This document shows positions 9,610 through 18,621 of a stretch of 64,000 bases of DNA, piece by piece; positions within the stretch are counted from its first letter, which is position 1, and each line of letters opens with the position of its first letter. The stretch covers positions 1 to 64,000 of the forward strand of contig NZ_JZDQ02000012.1 in the NCBI RefSeq assembly GCF_000960475.2, in the 5' to 3' direction. The notes beneath the pieces were generated by a model. The model did not search any database and was not told the origin of the DNA. It was given only the letters and a program-made list of their open reading frames with translations. Source of the DNA: Nocardioides luteus. Lineage in GTDB: Bacteria > Actinomycetota > Actinomycetes > Propionibacteriales > Nocardioidaceae. The translations under genes were made by a program, and so were the position numbers.

Positions 9610-10812
9610 GTGACCGACACCGCCAGCACCGAGACCGCCCTGAGGCAGGTCACCCCCGTCCGGTTCGCGATCGCCGTGATCGCCCTCGCGACGGGCGGCT
9701 TCGCGATCGGTACGACCGAGTTCGTCACCATGGGCGTGCTGCCCGAGATCGCCGAGGGCGTCGGTGTCGGAACCTCCACGGCCGGCCACCTGATCAGCGC
9801 CTACGCGGTCGGGGTGGTGGTCGGCGTACCGATCCTCTCGTTCTTCGTCGCCCACCTTCCGCGCAAGGGGCTGCTGCTGTCGCTGATGGCGGCGTACGCC
9901 CTGTTCAACCTGCTCAGCGCCGTCGCGGTCGACTACCAGATGCTGCTGGTCGCGCGGTTCCTGGACGGGCTCCCGCACGGCGCCTACTTCGGTGTCGCGA
10001 CCATCGTCGCGACGTCGATGGCCGCGCCGAAGCACCGCGGCCGGGCGGTCGCGCTGGTCATGCTCGGGCTCTCGGTCGCCAACGTGATCGGTGTCCCGTT
10101 CGCGACCTGGCTCGGGCAGAGCGCCGGCTGGCGGGCCCCGTACGCAGCCGCAGCAGGCCTCGCCCTGCTGACCGTGATCCTGGTGCAGCTCTCGGTGCCC
10201 CACTTCCCGGGCGACCCGAACGCGACCGGCCGCAGCGAGGCCGGCCGGTTCTTCACCAACAAGCAGGTCTGGCTGACCATGCTCGCGGGTGCGATCGGGT
10301 TCGGCGGCATGTTCGCGGCCTACTCCTACATCGCCCCGATCGTCACCGACACGGGCGGGCTGGCCGAGGGCGCGGTGCCCTGGTTCGTCTTCGCGTTCGG
10401 TGCCGGGATGGTCGTCGGCACCTGGATCGCGGGGGAGCTGGCGCGGTGGTCGGTGATGGGGTCGCTGCTCGCGAGCAGCCTCGGCATGGTGGCCGTGCTG
10501 ACGCTCTTCTGGCTGGTCGCCCCGGCCGGGTGGTGGCTCGCGCCGGTCGCCTTCCTGACCACCGCGATCGCCTCGGTGCTGGTGATCAACCTGCAGGTGC
10601 GCCTGATGGACGTCGCCGACGACGCCGTCACGCTCGGTGCCGCGATGAACCACGCGAGCCTCAACATCGCCAACGCCCTCGGCGCCTTCGCCGGTGGCGT
10701 GGCCCTCGACGTGTGGAGCGTCCGCGAGGCGCCGCTGGTCGGCGCCGGCCTGGCCGCGGCCGGGATGCTGGTGCTCCTGTGGAGCACCAGCATCCACCGG
10801 CGCCGGGTCTAG
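9610..10812 (+). CDS. MFS exporter, DHA1/AraJ-Cmx type
   Basis: A 400-aa, 12-helix major facilitator of the drug:H+ antiporter-1 group. Visible hallmarks are the N-terminal GGFAIGTTEFVTMGVLPEIA segment, typical of AraJ/Cmx-like exporters, the motif-A-like loop after helix 2 (LPRKGLLL) and the RFLDGLPHGAYFG helix. Start GTG at 9610 has GGAAGG upstream. It is divergent from the HTH/ClpN operon, separated by about 120 bp holding the double operator, so the same repressor could influence it. Its stop shares a CTAG tetranucleotide with the convergent glycosyltransferase fusion gene. Substrate unknown; small-molecule efflux is likely. Confidence 0.88.
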   Translation: MTDTASTETALRQVTPVRFAIAVIALATGGFAIGTTEFVTMGVLPEIAEGVGVGTSTAGHLISAYAVGVVVGVPILSFFVAHLPRKGLLLSLMAAYALFNLLSAVAVDYQMLLVARFLDGLPHGAYFGVATIVATSMAAPKHRGRAVALVMLGLSVANVIGVPFATWLGQSAGWRAPYAAAAGLALLTVILVQLSVPHFPGDPNATGRSEAGRFFTNKQVWLTMLAGAIGFGGMFAAYSYIAPIVTDTGGLAEGAVPWFVFAFGAGMVVGTWIAGELARWSVMGSLLASSLGMVAVLTLFWLVAPAGWWLAPVAFLTTAIASVLVINLQVRLMDVADDAVTLGAAMNHASLNIANALGAFAGGVALDVWSVREAPLVGAGLAAAGMLVLLWSTSIHRRRV

Positions 10813-13094
10813 AGCTCCACGCCGTCGTCCGGAGCCGTGGCGGTGGCCGCCTCGACCGCGGCGAGGAACCCGTCGGCCCAGGCCTTGGAGTCGTGGTGGC
10901 GGATCGTGTCCCACAGCCCGCGCATCCGGTCCTTGGCCTCGGCCTCGTCCATGTCGACGGCCTGCAGGAAGACCCGGACCATGTCGGAGACGTCGTGGGG
11001 GTTGGTCAGCACCGCGCCGCGCAGCTCGGCGGCCGCGCCGGCGAACTCCGAGAGCACCAGCGTGCCGCTCGTGCCGCGGAGACCGTGGACCGCGGCGTAC
11101 TCCTTCGCGACCAGGTTGAGGCCGTCGCGCAGCGGCGTGATCCACATGACGTCGGCGTTGGCGTAGTAGGCCAGCAGCTCCTCGAACGGGATCGGCCGGA
11201 AGTAGAAGTGGACCGGCATCCAGCCCATCCGGGAGAACCGCCCGTTGATCCGTCCGACCGCCTGCTCGATCTGGTTCTGGAGCGTCTTGTAGACGGTCAT
11301 CTCGCCGGCCGCGGGCACGCACACGAGCACCAGCGACAGCTCGCCCAGCAACGACGGGTCCTCGAGCAGCGCCCGCTCGAAGGCCTCGAGCTGCTGGAGC
11401 ACGCCCTTGGTGTAGTCGAGCCGGGATACGGCCAGCGCGATCCGCTGCCCCTCGAACTCGTCCTTGACCCGAGCGATCGACTTCTGCACCGCCGGCGAGG
11501 CCAGCGTGTCCTCGATCCGCCGGGTGTCGACGCTGACCGGGTTGGCGCCCAGGTGCACCCGCCGCCCGCCGACGTCGATCACCGAGGGCATGGTGTCCAG
11601 GCCGAGGGCGAAGCCATAGGTGCGGAACCGAGGAGCCGAGTCCTCGGTCTCGACCACCTCGACGGGTGCCACGCCACGGGCCACGTCGACGAAGTTCTCG
11701 ACCTGGCGGGGGATGTGGAACGAGATGTAGTCGCACTGCAGCAGCGAGCCGATGATCTCGCGGCGCCACGGCACCACGTTGAACACGTCCGCGCCGGGGA
11801 AGTGGGTGTGGTGCAGGAACGCGATCTTCACGTCCGGCCGCATCTCCCGCAGGTAGGCCGGCACCATCCACAGGTTGTAGTCGTGGATCCAGACGATGCC
11901 TCCGTACGCCACCTCGGCCGCCGCCTGCTCGGCGAAGGCCCGGTTGACCCGGCAGTAGACCTTCCAGTCCTCCTCCTTGAACTTCGCGCGCTCCCAGAAG
12001 GTATGCAGCAACGGCCAGAACGCCTCCTTGGAGAAGCGTTTGTAGAAGACGTCGACGTCCTTCTTCGACAGCGGCAGCCGGGAGGCCACCAGGCCGGGGT
12101 AGAGCTTGGGATCGACGACCGTGTGGGTGGCGAACTTGCCGCGTTTGGGATCGTCGATCGACCACGCGACCCAGGATCCGGTGCGCTCGGTGAAGAAGGA
12201 GAGCAGCGTCGGGATGATGCCGTTGGGCGACTTCGGGCGCCGGCGCTTGACCTCGCCCTCCTCGATCACCTCGTCGTAGGGGAGCCGGTGATAGACCATC
12301 ACGAGGTCGGACTTCCCGGGGTCGTCGGCGTCGTTCTCCGGGTCGTAGATGTGCTCGTCGTCGAGCAGGTTGAAGTGGCGGATGGCCTGCAGGATCCCGC
12401 CGGTGCCGGGAGCGGTGGCGTGAAACGTACGGTCCTTGTCGCGGGTCGCGTCCAGCAGCAGGTCCTCGGCCTCGCCGACGCAGACGCCCGGGAACCCGAT
12501 GTCGTACATCGACAGGTCGTTGAGGGTGTCGCCGGCCACCAGCACGCGGTCCTTGGGGATGCCGAGGTGCTCGACGAGCTTCGTGACGGTGTGTCCCTTG
12601 TTGATCCCGCCGGGCAGCACGTCGAGGTAGTGGCTGGCGGAGTAGAGCAGGTCGCAGCCGATCTGGGCGACCAGCGGGGCGAGGTCGTCGGTGACGGCCT
12701 CGGGGTCGCAGAAGTAGGAGACGCGTCGGTCCTGGGGCACGTTCTGCCGCACCAGTCCAGGTCGGTCGCCGATCTTCTCCAGCACGGTGAGCTCACCGGG
12801 CCACTTGGCGGCGATCTCCTGCTGGATGGGTTCGACAGCGAGCAGGTCGTGTCCGGTCACGATCGTGGCGCCGACGTCGCAGATGATGAAGTCGGGCGTG
12901 GGGATGGTCGGGTCGGCGAGCAGTGGCAGCACCGACTCCAGCCCACGACCGGTGACGAAGGACAGCAGTACGTCCTCGCGGCGGCTCAGCGTCTGGTAGA
13001 GCTTGACCTTCGCCTCCGGGTCGCCGGCTAGGAAGGTTCCGTCCAGATCGGTCGCGAGCAGCATGCGCGCATTGGCAGCGGACGTGTGGTTCAC
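10809..13094 (-). CDS. ggpPS: HAD phosphatase-GT20 fusion, glucosylglycerol-phosphate synthase/phosphatase-like
   Basis: A 761-aa fusion. Residues about 10-255 form an S6PP-type HAD phosphatase: DLDGT with Asp16/Asp18, SFVTGR, INKGH and GDTLND motifs are intact. Residues about 275-755 are a GT20 glycosyltransferase. The segment VYHRLPYDEV followed by SPNGIIPTL resembles cyanobacterial glucosylglycerol-phosphate synthase much more than trehalose-6-phosphate synthase, which lacks it. Fused GgpPS enzymes are known from some gamma-proteobacteria. Expected product: glucosylglycerol, an osmolyte, from ADP/GDP-glucose and glycerol 3-phosphate. GTG at 13094 is chosen for its GAGGAG four bases upstream. 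Trehalose synthesis is the main alternative. Confidence 0.8.
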   Translation of the reverse strand: MNHTSAANARMLLATDLDGTFLAGDPEAKVKLYQTLSRREDVLLSFVTGRGLESVLPLLADPTIPTPDFIICDVGATIVTGHDLLAVEPIQQEIAAKWPGELTVLEKIGDRPGLVRQNVPQDRRVSYFCDPEAVTDDLAPLVAQIGCDLLYSASHYLDVLPGGINKGHTVTKLVEHLGIPKDRVLVAGDTLNDLSMYDIGFPGVCVGEAEDLLLDATRDKDRTFHATAPGTGGILQAIRHFNLLDDEHIYDPENDADDPGKSDLVMVYHRLPYDEVIEEGEVKRRRPKSPNGIIPTLLSFFTERTGSWVAWSIDDPKRGKFATHTVVDPKLYPGLVASRLPLSKKDVDVFYKRFSKEAFWPLLHTFWERAKFKEEDWKVYCRVNRAFAEQAAAEVAYGGIVWIHDYNLWMVPAYLREMRPDVKIAFLHHTHFPGADVFNVVPWRREIIGSLLQCDYISFHIPRQVENFVDVARGVAPVEVVETEDSAPRFRTYGFALGLDTMPSVIDVGGRRVHLGANPVSVDTRRIEDTLASPAVQKSIARVKDEFEGQRIALAVSRLDYTKGVLQQLEAFERALLEDPSLLGELSLVLVCVPAAGEMTVYKTLQNQIEQAVGRINGRFSRMGWMPVHFYFRPIPFEELLAYYANADVMWITPLRDGLNLVAKEYAAVHGLRGTSGTLVLSEFAGAAAELRGAVLTNPHDVSDMVRVFLQAVDMDEAEAKDRMRGLWDTIRHHDSKAWADGFLAAVEAATATAPDDGVEL

Positions 13095-14534
<1,440 letters not shown>

Positions 14535-14547
14535 TAAGGTTCGGCGC

Positions 14548-15072
14548 ATGCGCACCATCGGTGTTGCCATCGCTATCCCGGAGCCATGGGCAAGTCAGCT
14601 TCAGGACTACCGGACGTCTCTCGGGGACGCGACGGCGACCATGATCCCGACGCACATCACTCTTGTGCCACCGACGGAGATCCACGACGACCTCCTGCCG
14701 GACGTCGAGAGCCATCTGGAGGCCGCGGCCTCCAGGGTGGGTCCGTTCAGCGTGCACCTGCGCGGCACCGGCACCTTCCGGCCGGTGTCCCCGGTGGTGT
14801 TCGTGGCTGTGGTGCAGGGCATCTCAGGCTGTGAGCAGCTGGCCAACGCGGTCCGGCAGGGTCCGCTCGACCAGAAGCTCACATTCCCCTATCACCCGCA
14901 TGTCACGATCGCTCACGACCTTCCCGACGCTAGCCTCGACAAGGCTTTCGGTGAGCTGGCGGACTTCGAGTGCGAGTGGTCGGTCGAGGAGTTCCACCTC
15001 TATGTCCACGACGACACGGACGGCTGGCGCCCCACCCGGGAGTTCGCACTGAGAGCAGCACTGACCGGTTAG
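14548..15072 (+). CDS. 2'-5' RNA ligase / 2H phosphoesterase family protein
   Basis: A 174-aa member of the 2H phosphoesterase superfamily. The two catalytic H-x-T motifs are His36-Ile-Thr38 and His118-Val-Thr120, spaced as in LigT/ThpR proteins. The ATG at 14548 is supported by the hexamer TAAGGT seven bases upstream, indicating its own leaderless transcript that begins just after the trpS stop. Family members hydrolyse or ligate 2',3'-cyclic phosphate or related nucleotides; the actual substrate here is unknown. It sits between trpS and a YihY-type membrane protein. Confidence 0.88.
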   Translation: MRTIGVAIAIPEPWASQLQDYRTSLGDATATMIPTHITLVPPTEIHDDLLPDVESHLEAAASRVGPFSVHLRGTGTFRPVSPVVFVAVVQGISGCEQLANAVRQGPLDQKLTFPYHPHVTIAHDLPDASLDKAFGELADFECEWSVEEFHLYVHDDTDGWRPTREFALRAALTG

Positions 15073-15113
15073 GCGGGCTCGGGTCCGCTCACGACGACGG
15101 ATGGGGACTCGGG

Positions 15114-16001
15114 ATGCTCAACAAGGAGAAGATCAAGGCGAAGATCGCCGAGCTGCGGGCTCGCTTCCCGGCACTGGACCGGGTGCTGCGTACGCAGGAG
15201 CACTACGGCGAGGTGGGCGCCTCCCAGCAGGCCGGCGCGATCACCTACTTCGGCTTCCTGTCGACCTTCCCGATCCTCGCCCTGGCCTTCTTCGCCGTCG
15301 GCCAGATCGCCAAGCTGTACGCCGGTGCCGAGAGCGACCTCGTCGACGCGATCGACCAGGTCCTGCCCGGGCTGGTCGGCGACGGCGCCGGGCAGCTGAA
15401 GATCGCCGACATCGAGAGCGCCGCCGGCGCCGTCGGGATCGTCGGTGCCGTCGGTCTGCTCTACGCCGGGCTCGGCTTCGTCGACGGCCTGCGCAACGCG
15501 CTCCAGGCGGTCTTCCTGGTGCCCGAGGACGAACAGCCGGGGTTCCTCGCGGCCAAGGCCCGCGACCTGGTCGCACTGATCGGCCTCGGCCTGATCCTGC
15601 TCGTCGCGGTGGCGTTCACCGGCCTCGTACGCACCTTCTCGGTCAACGTCCTGGACTGGATCGGCCTCGACGAAGGCTTCGGCTGGCTGATCGTGCTGCT
15701 CACCCTCGTGCTCGGCCTGGCGGCCAACACCGTGCTCTTCTTCTCGATGTTCCACCTGGCGCCGCAGAAGGACACCCCGAAGGGCCCGCTGTGGGCCGGT
15801 GCGCTGCTCGGCGCGGTCGGCTTCGAGATCCTCAAGCAGGCCTCGGCGCTGCTGCTCACGGCCACCCAGGGGCAGCCGGCCTTCCAGGCCTTCGGCATCG
15901 CCCTCATCCTGGTCGTCTGGATCCACTACACCTCGATGGTGATCCTGTACGCCGCCTCTTACGCTCACGTTCGGGCGACCCCGGCCGACTCGGACGGGTA
16001 G
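15114..16001 (+). CDS. YihY/BrkB family inner membrane protein
   Basis: A 295-aa integral membrane protein with the conserved amphipathic N-terminus, the GAITYFGFLSTFPILALAF helix and four further hydrophobic spans to about residue 285. This matches the YihY/UPF0761 family (formerly mis-called ribonuclease BN); molecular function is unresolved. ATG at 15114 is chosen because the protein then starts MLNKEKIKAKIAEL, directly before the conserved region. The TAG stop lies inside the left copy of a 65-nt palindrome that brackets the next gene. Confidence 0.88.
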   Translation: MLNKEKIKAKIAELRARFPALDRVLRTQEHYGEVGASQQAGAITYFGFLSTFPILALAFFAVGQIAKLYAGAESDLVDAIDQVLPGLVGDGAGQLKIADIESAAGAVGIVGAVGLLYAGLGFVDGLRNALQAVFLVPEDEQPGFLAAKARDLVALIGLGLILLVAVAFTGLVRTFSVNVLDWIGLDEGFGWLIVLLTLVLGLAANTVLFFSMFHLAPQKDTPKGPLWAGALLGAVGFEILKQASALLLTATQGQPAFQAFGIALILVVWIHYTSMVILYAASYAHVRATPADSDG

Positions 16002-16060
16002 TCCAGGGAGTCTCCGTCGGTTTACCCGTCAGTAACCGACGGAAACTCCCTGGACTACCC
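15996..16060. repeat. palindromic repeat R1 (left border of nuclease-like locus 1)
   Basis: A 65-nt hairpin. Arms begin GGGTAGTCCAGGGAGT and end GGACTACCC, with an inner stem CCGTCGGTT/AACCGACGG and loop containing GTCAGTAA. It contains the YihY stop codon. 56 of 65 positions match R2 at 17212-17276 in the same orientation. Confidence 0.85.
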
Positions 16061-16134
16061 CGGCGGAAAGGGAGTTATCCACAGGTCCGAGTTATGCGGG
16101 TGCGGAACGTCTGGGGGTGGCGCACTCTCATGGC

Positions 16135-17190
16135 ATGGTCCGACGACGCCCGCAGTTCATGCCTGTGCCGCAGTTGCGGCGGGGGTTGGAGCTCGTACGC
16201 CCGGTACGCGTCGACCCGTCCGGCGAGGCCGGGCCGACCGAGCGTCAGGCCCGCGGTCGGGGATGGCGCCGGAGCAGCCGAGGGCTCTATGTACCAGCCG
16301 GAGTCGATGGTGACCTTGCGCAGCAGCGGGTGCTGGAGGCGGCGGCCGCGGTGCCGGAGGGCTACATCACCGGGTGGGCGACGTTCGCGTGGTCGGGGGC
16401 GCGCTGGTTCGACGGCACCGATCGCGCCGGCCAGCCTGTTCCGGTGCCGATCGTGGTCCACGAGAATCGCAGAGATGCTCAGCCCGGTTATGTGATCACG
16501 CAGGAGCGTCTCGCGCTCCGCCACTGTCGCGAGCTCGACGGGGTGCGCGGCACCGATCCGACGCGTTCGATCGCGTACGAGGCACGTTACGCCCCCGATC
16601 TGGTCGGTGCGGTGGTCGCTCTCGACATGGCGATGAACACGGATCTGGTCTCGAAGGTGGAGGTTGCTGCCTATGCGGCCTCGCTCAACGGTTGGACCGG
16701 CATCCCGCTGCTGCGCGAGGCCATTCCGTACGTCGTGGAGAACAGTTGGTCGCCGATGGAGTCCGAGATGCGGCTTCTCTGGGAAGTCGAGCTCGGGGTC
16801 AACTGGATCGCCTGCAACCACCCGGTCTTCGACCTGGCCGGCAACCATGTGGGTACGCCCGATCTCCTGGATCTCGAGGCGGGAGTCGTGGGCGAGTACG
16901 ACGGCGCGCTTCACCTCGCCGGCAAGCAGCGCTCCCGAGACCTCAAGCGTGAAGGCGACTTCCGTCGCCTGGGCCTCGAGTACGTCACCATGGTTGCCGG
17001 TGATCGCCGGGACCCGTCAGACTTCCTGCAGCGTACGCAGGATGCGCGACGGCGCGCGCAGCAGAAGCTCGGTCCACGACAGTGGACCATCACCCCGCCG
17101 CAATGGTGGACGCCGACCACGACGGTCGAGCAACGTCGCGCCCTCGCAGCCGATCAGCGCGCCCGATACCTCCGTCCTCGGTCGGCGTGA
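16135..17190 (+). CDS. AbiEi-like/DUF559-type PD-(D/E)XK domain protein (locus 1)
   Basis: A 351-aa protein. The N-terminal third (RRSSRGLYVPAG, then GYITGWATFAW) resembles the AbiEi-type winged-helix of actinobacterial solitary 'antitoxin' proteins. The C-terminal region has the pattern of DUF559/Vsr-like nucleases: a leading ESE (SPMESEMRLL), GTPDLLDLEA, then VGEYDG followed by RDLKREGDFRRLG. This is consistent with a PD-(D/E)XK fold; catalytic activity is not proven. No partner toxin gene adjoins it. The gene lies between two copies of a 65-nt palindrome and interrupts the YihY-SCO4848 neighbourhood. Start is uncertain: ATG 16135 or GTG 16117; no good ribosome binding site. Confidence 0.72.
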   Translation: MVRRRPQFMPVPQLRRGLELVRPVRVDPSGEAGPTERQARGRGWRRSSRGLYVPAGVDGDLAQQRVLEAAAAVPEGYITGWATFAWSGARWFDGTDRAGQPVPVPIVVHENRRDAQPGYVITQERLALRHCRELDGVRGTDPTRSIAYEARYAPDLVGAVVALDMAMNTDLVSKVEVAAYAASLNGWTGIPLLREAIPYVVENSWSPMESEMRLLWEVELGVNWIACNHPVFDLAGNHVGTPDLLDLEAGVVGEYDGALHLAGKQRSRDLKREGDFRRLGLEYVTMVAGDRRDPSDFLQRTQDARRRAQQKLGPRQWTITPPQWWTPTTTVEQRRALAADQRARYLRPRSA

Positions 17191-17211
17191 GCCCGGATGA
17201 GTCCCGGCTCG

Positions 17212-17276
17212 GGATAGTCCAGGGAGTTCTCGTCGGTCTACCGGTCAGTAATGGACGGAAACTCCCTGGACTATCC
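17212..17276. repeat. palindromic repeat R2 (right border of nuclease-like locus 1)
   Basis: Second copy of the 65-nt hairpin, 21 nt after the nuclease-like gene. Relative to R1, the pair at arm position 3/63 has changed from G-C to A-T, preserving pairing, which indicates selection on the folded or cruciform structure. The loop GTCAGTAA is unchanged. Confidence 0.85.
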
Positions 17277-17326
17277 CGACCGGGCCGCCCCCGAAACCCA
17301 CAGGACTGGATGAGAGAGTCATACCC

Positions 17327-17551
17327 ATGAAGCTCGAGAAGACTGACGGCGCGCTCCTCCTGGTCATCGGGATCTGGACGATCGCGATCTGGACCAACTT
17401 CGGCCGCAACCTCGTCAAGACCGCCAAGGACCCGGAGCAGACCCGGCCCAAGCCCTACTACGTCGCCCACGCGGTGCTCGTGGTCGTCGACGTGCTTCTG
17501 GGTGGGCTGCTGATCAAGCTGGGCGTGCAGCGGCTGCTGACCAGGGGATAG
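17327..17551 (+). CDS. SCO4848 family small membrane protein
   Basis: A 74-aa protein with two hydrophobic helices (about residues 8-24 and 46-65) separated by a charged loop (FGRNLVKTAKD). The LLLVIGIWTIAIW...NFGRNLVKTAKD pattern is that of the actinobacterial SCO4848 family, of unknown function, usually encoded close to a YihY gene and upstream of sdh. Start ATG at 17327. It converges with ohrR. The intervening locus between it and YihY is probably an insertion. Confidence 0.75.
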   Translation: MKLEKTDGALLLVIGIWTIAIWTNFGRNLVKTAKDPEQTRPKPYYVAHAVLVVVDVLLGGLLIKLGVQRLLTRG

Positions 17552-17552
17552 A

Positions 17553-18014
17553 TCAGGGGGACTCGGCGGTGTCGAGGTGGTCGACCAGCTCGGTGAGCTG
17601 GTCGCGCAGCGCGAGCGCCTCGTCACGGGTGATCCCCATCGACGCGCCGAGCTGCTGAGGCACACCGGAGACCTGCTCCTCCATGGCGACGCCCTCCTCG
17701 GTCAGGCTGACCAGCACCCGGCGCTCGTCGCCGGGGTCGCGGTCGCGGCGTACCAGACCGGCGGTCTCGAGGCGCTTGAGCAACGGCGTCAACGTGCCGG
17801 AGTCGAGCCGCAGACGCTGACCGAGGGAGGTCACCGAGAGCGGCTCGTCGCTCTCCCAGAGCACCAGCATCACCAGATACTGCGGATAGGTCAGGCCGGT
17901 TCCCTTGAGCAGCGTCACATAGCGCTTGGTGACGGCTCGGGTCGCTGCGTACAGCGGGAAGCAGAGCTGTAGGTCGAGCGCGAGCTGCGGATAGGTACGT
18001 CCGGACACATTCAT
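17553..18014 (-). CDS. ohrR: MarR/OhrR family organic peroxide-sensing repressor
   Basis: A 153-aa winged-helix regulator. The OhrR-type redox cysteine is Cys18 in LQLCFPLYAATRA, equivalent to Cys15 of Bacillus OhrR, and the family sequence TYPQYLVMLVLWE follows. The wing is DPGDERRVLVSLT. It is divergently transcribed from ohr with only 48 bp between the start codons, the classical arrangement: oxidation of the cysteine by organic hydroperoxides releases the repressor. ATG at 18014 gives the normal length; the longer upstream ORF runs antisense through ohr and is spurious. Confidence 0.93.
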   Translation of the reverse strand: MNVSGRTYPQLALDLQLCFPLYAATRAVTKRYVTLLKGTGLTYPQYLVMLVLWESDEPLSVTSLGQRLRLDSGTLTPLLKRLETAGLVRRDRDPGDERRVLVSLTEEGVAMEEQVSGVPQQLGASMGITRDEALALRDQLTELVDHLDTAESP

Positions 18015-18026
18015 CAGTCTACTCCC

Positions 18027-18062
18027 TTGCGCTATTAAGTTGTGCGCAATATAGTTGTGCAC
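18027..18062 (+). promoter_or_regulatory. ohr leaderless promoter with OhrR operator candidate
   Basis: TTGCGC (18027-18032), a 17-bp spacer and TATAGT (18050-18055) end seven bases before the ohr ATG. Two copies of AGTTGTGC (18038-18045 and 18053-18060) and the palindromic TTGTGCGCAA overlap spacer and -10, a plausible OhrR site controlling both genes. Confidence 0.65.
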
Positions 18063-18479
18063 ATGACACCTCTCTACACAGCCACCGCAGTCAGCACCGG
18101 CGACGCCCGCAACGGCCACGTCCAGTCCACCGACGGCCTCATCGACGCCGACGTCCGCGTCCCCAAGGAGATGGGTGGCGAGGGCGGCGCCACGAACCCC
18201 GAGCAGCTCTTCGCCGCCGGGTACGCTGCCTGCTTCCACTCGGCGCTCAAGCTGGTCGCCGGCAAGGCCAAGGTCGACATGACCGACTCCGAGGTGGTTG
18301 CCGACGTGAGCATCGGCAGCAACGGTGAGGGCGGCTTCGGCCTGGCCGTGCAGCTCGAGGTGACCATCCCCGGCGCCGACGCCGCGACCGCTCAGCAGCT
18401 CGCCGAGCAGGCCCACCAGGTCTGCCCCTACTCCAACGCCACCCGCGGCAACATCGAGGTCAAGCTCACCGTCGCCTGA
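18063..18479 (+). CDS. ohr: organic hydroperoxide resistance protein (peroxiredoxin Ohr/OsmC family)
   Basis: A 138-aa Ohr protein reducing fatty-acid and other organic hydroperoxides in the cytosol. Catalytic Cys57 is in GYAACFHSAL and resolving Cys121 in QVCPYSNATRGN, both in canonical contexts, with the GATNPEQLFAAGYAA helix before the first. ATG at 18063 is 7 nt after the TATAGT -10. It is regulated by the divergent ohrR and followed by a nested palindrome. Reduction of the disulfide is usually through lipoylated Lpd; lpd is present at 53.8 kb. Confidence 0.96.
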   Translation: MTPLYTATAVSTGDARNGHVQSTDGLIDADVRVPKEMGGEGGATNPEQLFAAGYAACFHSALKLVAGKAKVDMTDSEVVADVSIGSNGEGGFGLAVQLEVTIPGADAATAQQLAEQAHQVCPYSNATRGNIEVKLTVA

Positions 18480-18485
18480 GCGGTT

Positions 18486-18573
18486 CCTTCGTCAAGGTAT
18501 GCAGACGAACGAACACATCCCGTGCGGAGCTCCGCACGGGATGTGCTCCTTTTGCTGCACACCTTGACGAAGG
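18486..18573. repeat. nested palindrome downstream of ohr
   Basis: Outer 19-nt arms (18486-18504 and 18555-18573, one mismatch; arm CCTTCGTCAAGGT...TGCAG) enclose a perfect 32-nt palindrome with no loop (18514-18545; arm CACATCCCGTGCGGAG). CTCCTTTTG follows the inner hairpin. It could be the ohr terminator or a MITE-like element; no target duplication was seen. Confidence 0.7.
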
Positions 18574-18621
18574 GTCAATCGGCAAACAGATGGCGCGGCC
18601 GCCGATATTGTTCGGCGCGCC

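Noticed and set aside
9520..12165. 881-codon minus-strand frame overlapping MFS and HAD-GT20 genes
   Set aside because: Off-frame shadow; the real GT20 frame has full motif coverage.
16075..16083. TTATCCACA, a perfect DnaA box, before nuclease-like gene 1
   Set aside because: A single box without companions, no AT-rich region or dnaA/dnaN nearby; GTTATCCACAG strings are common near such genes in actinobacteria, so not an origin.
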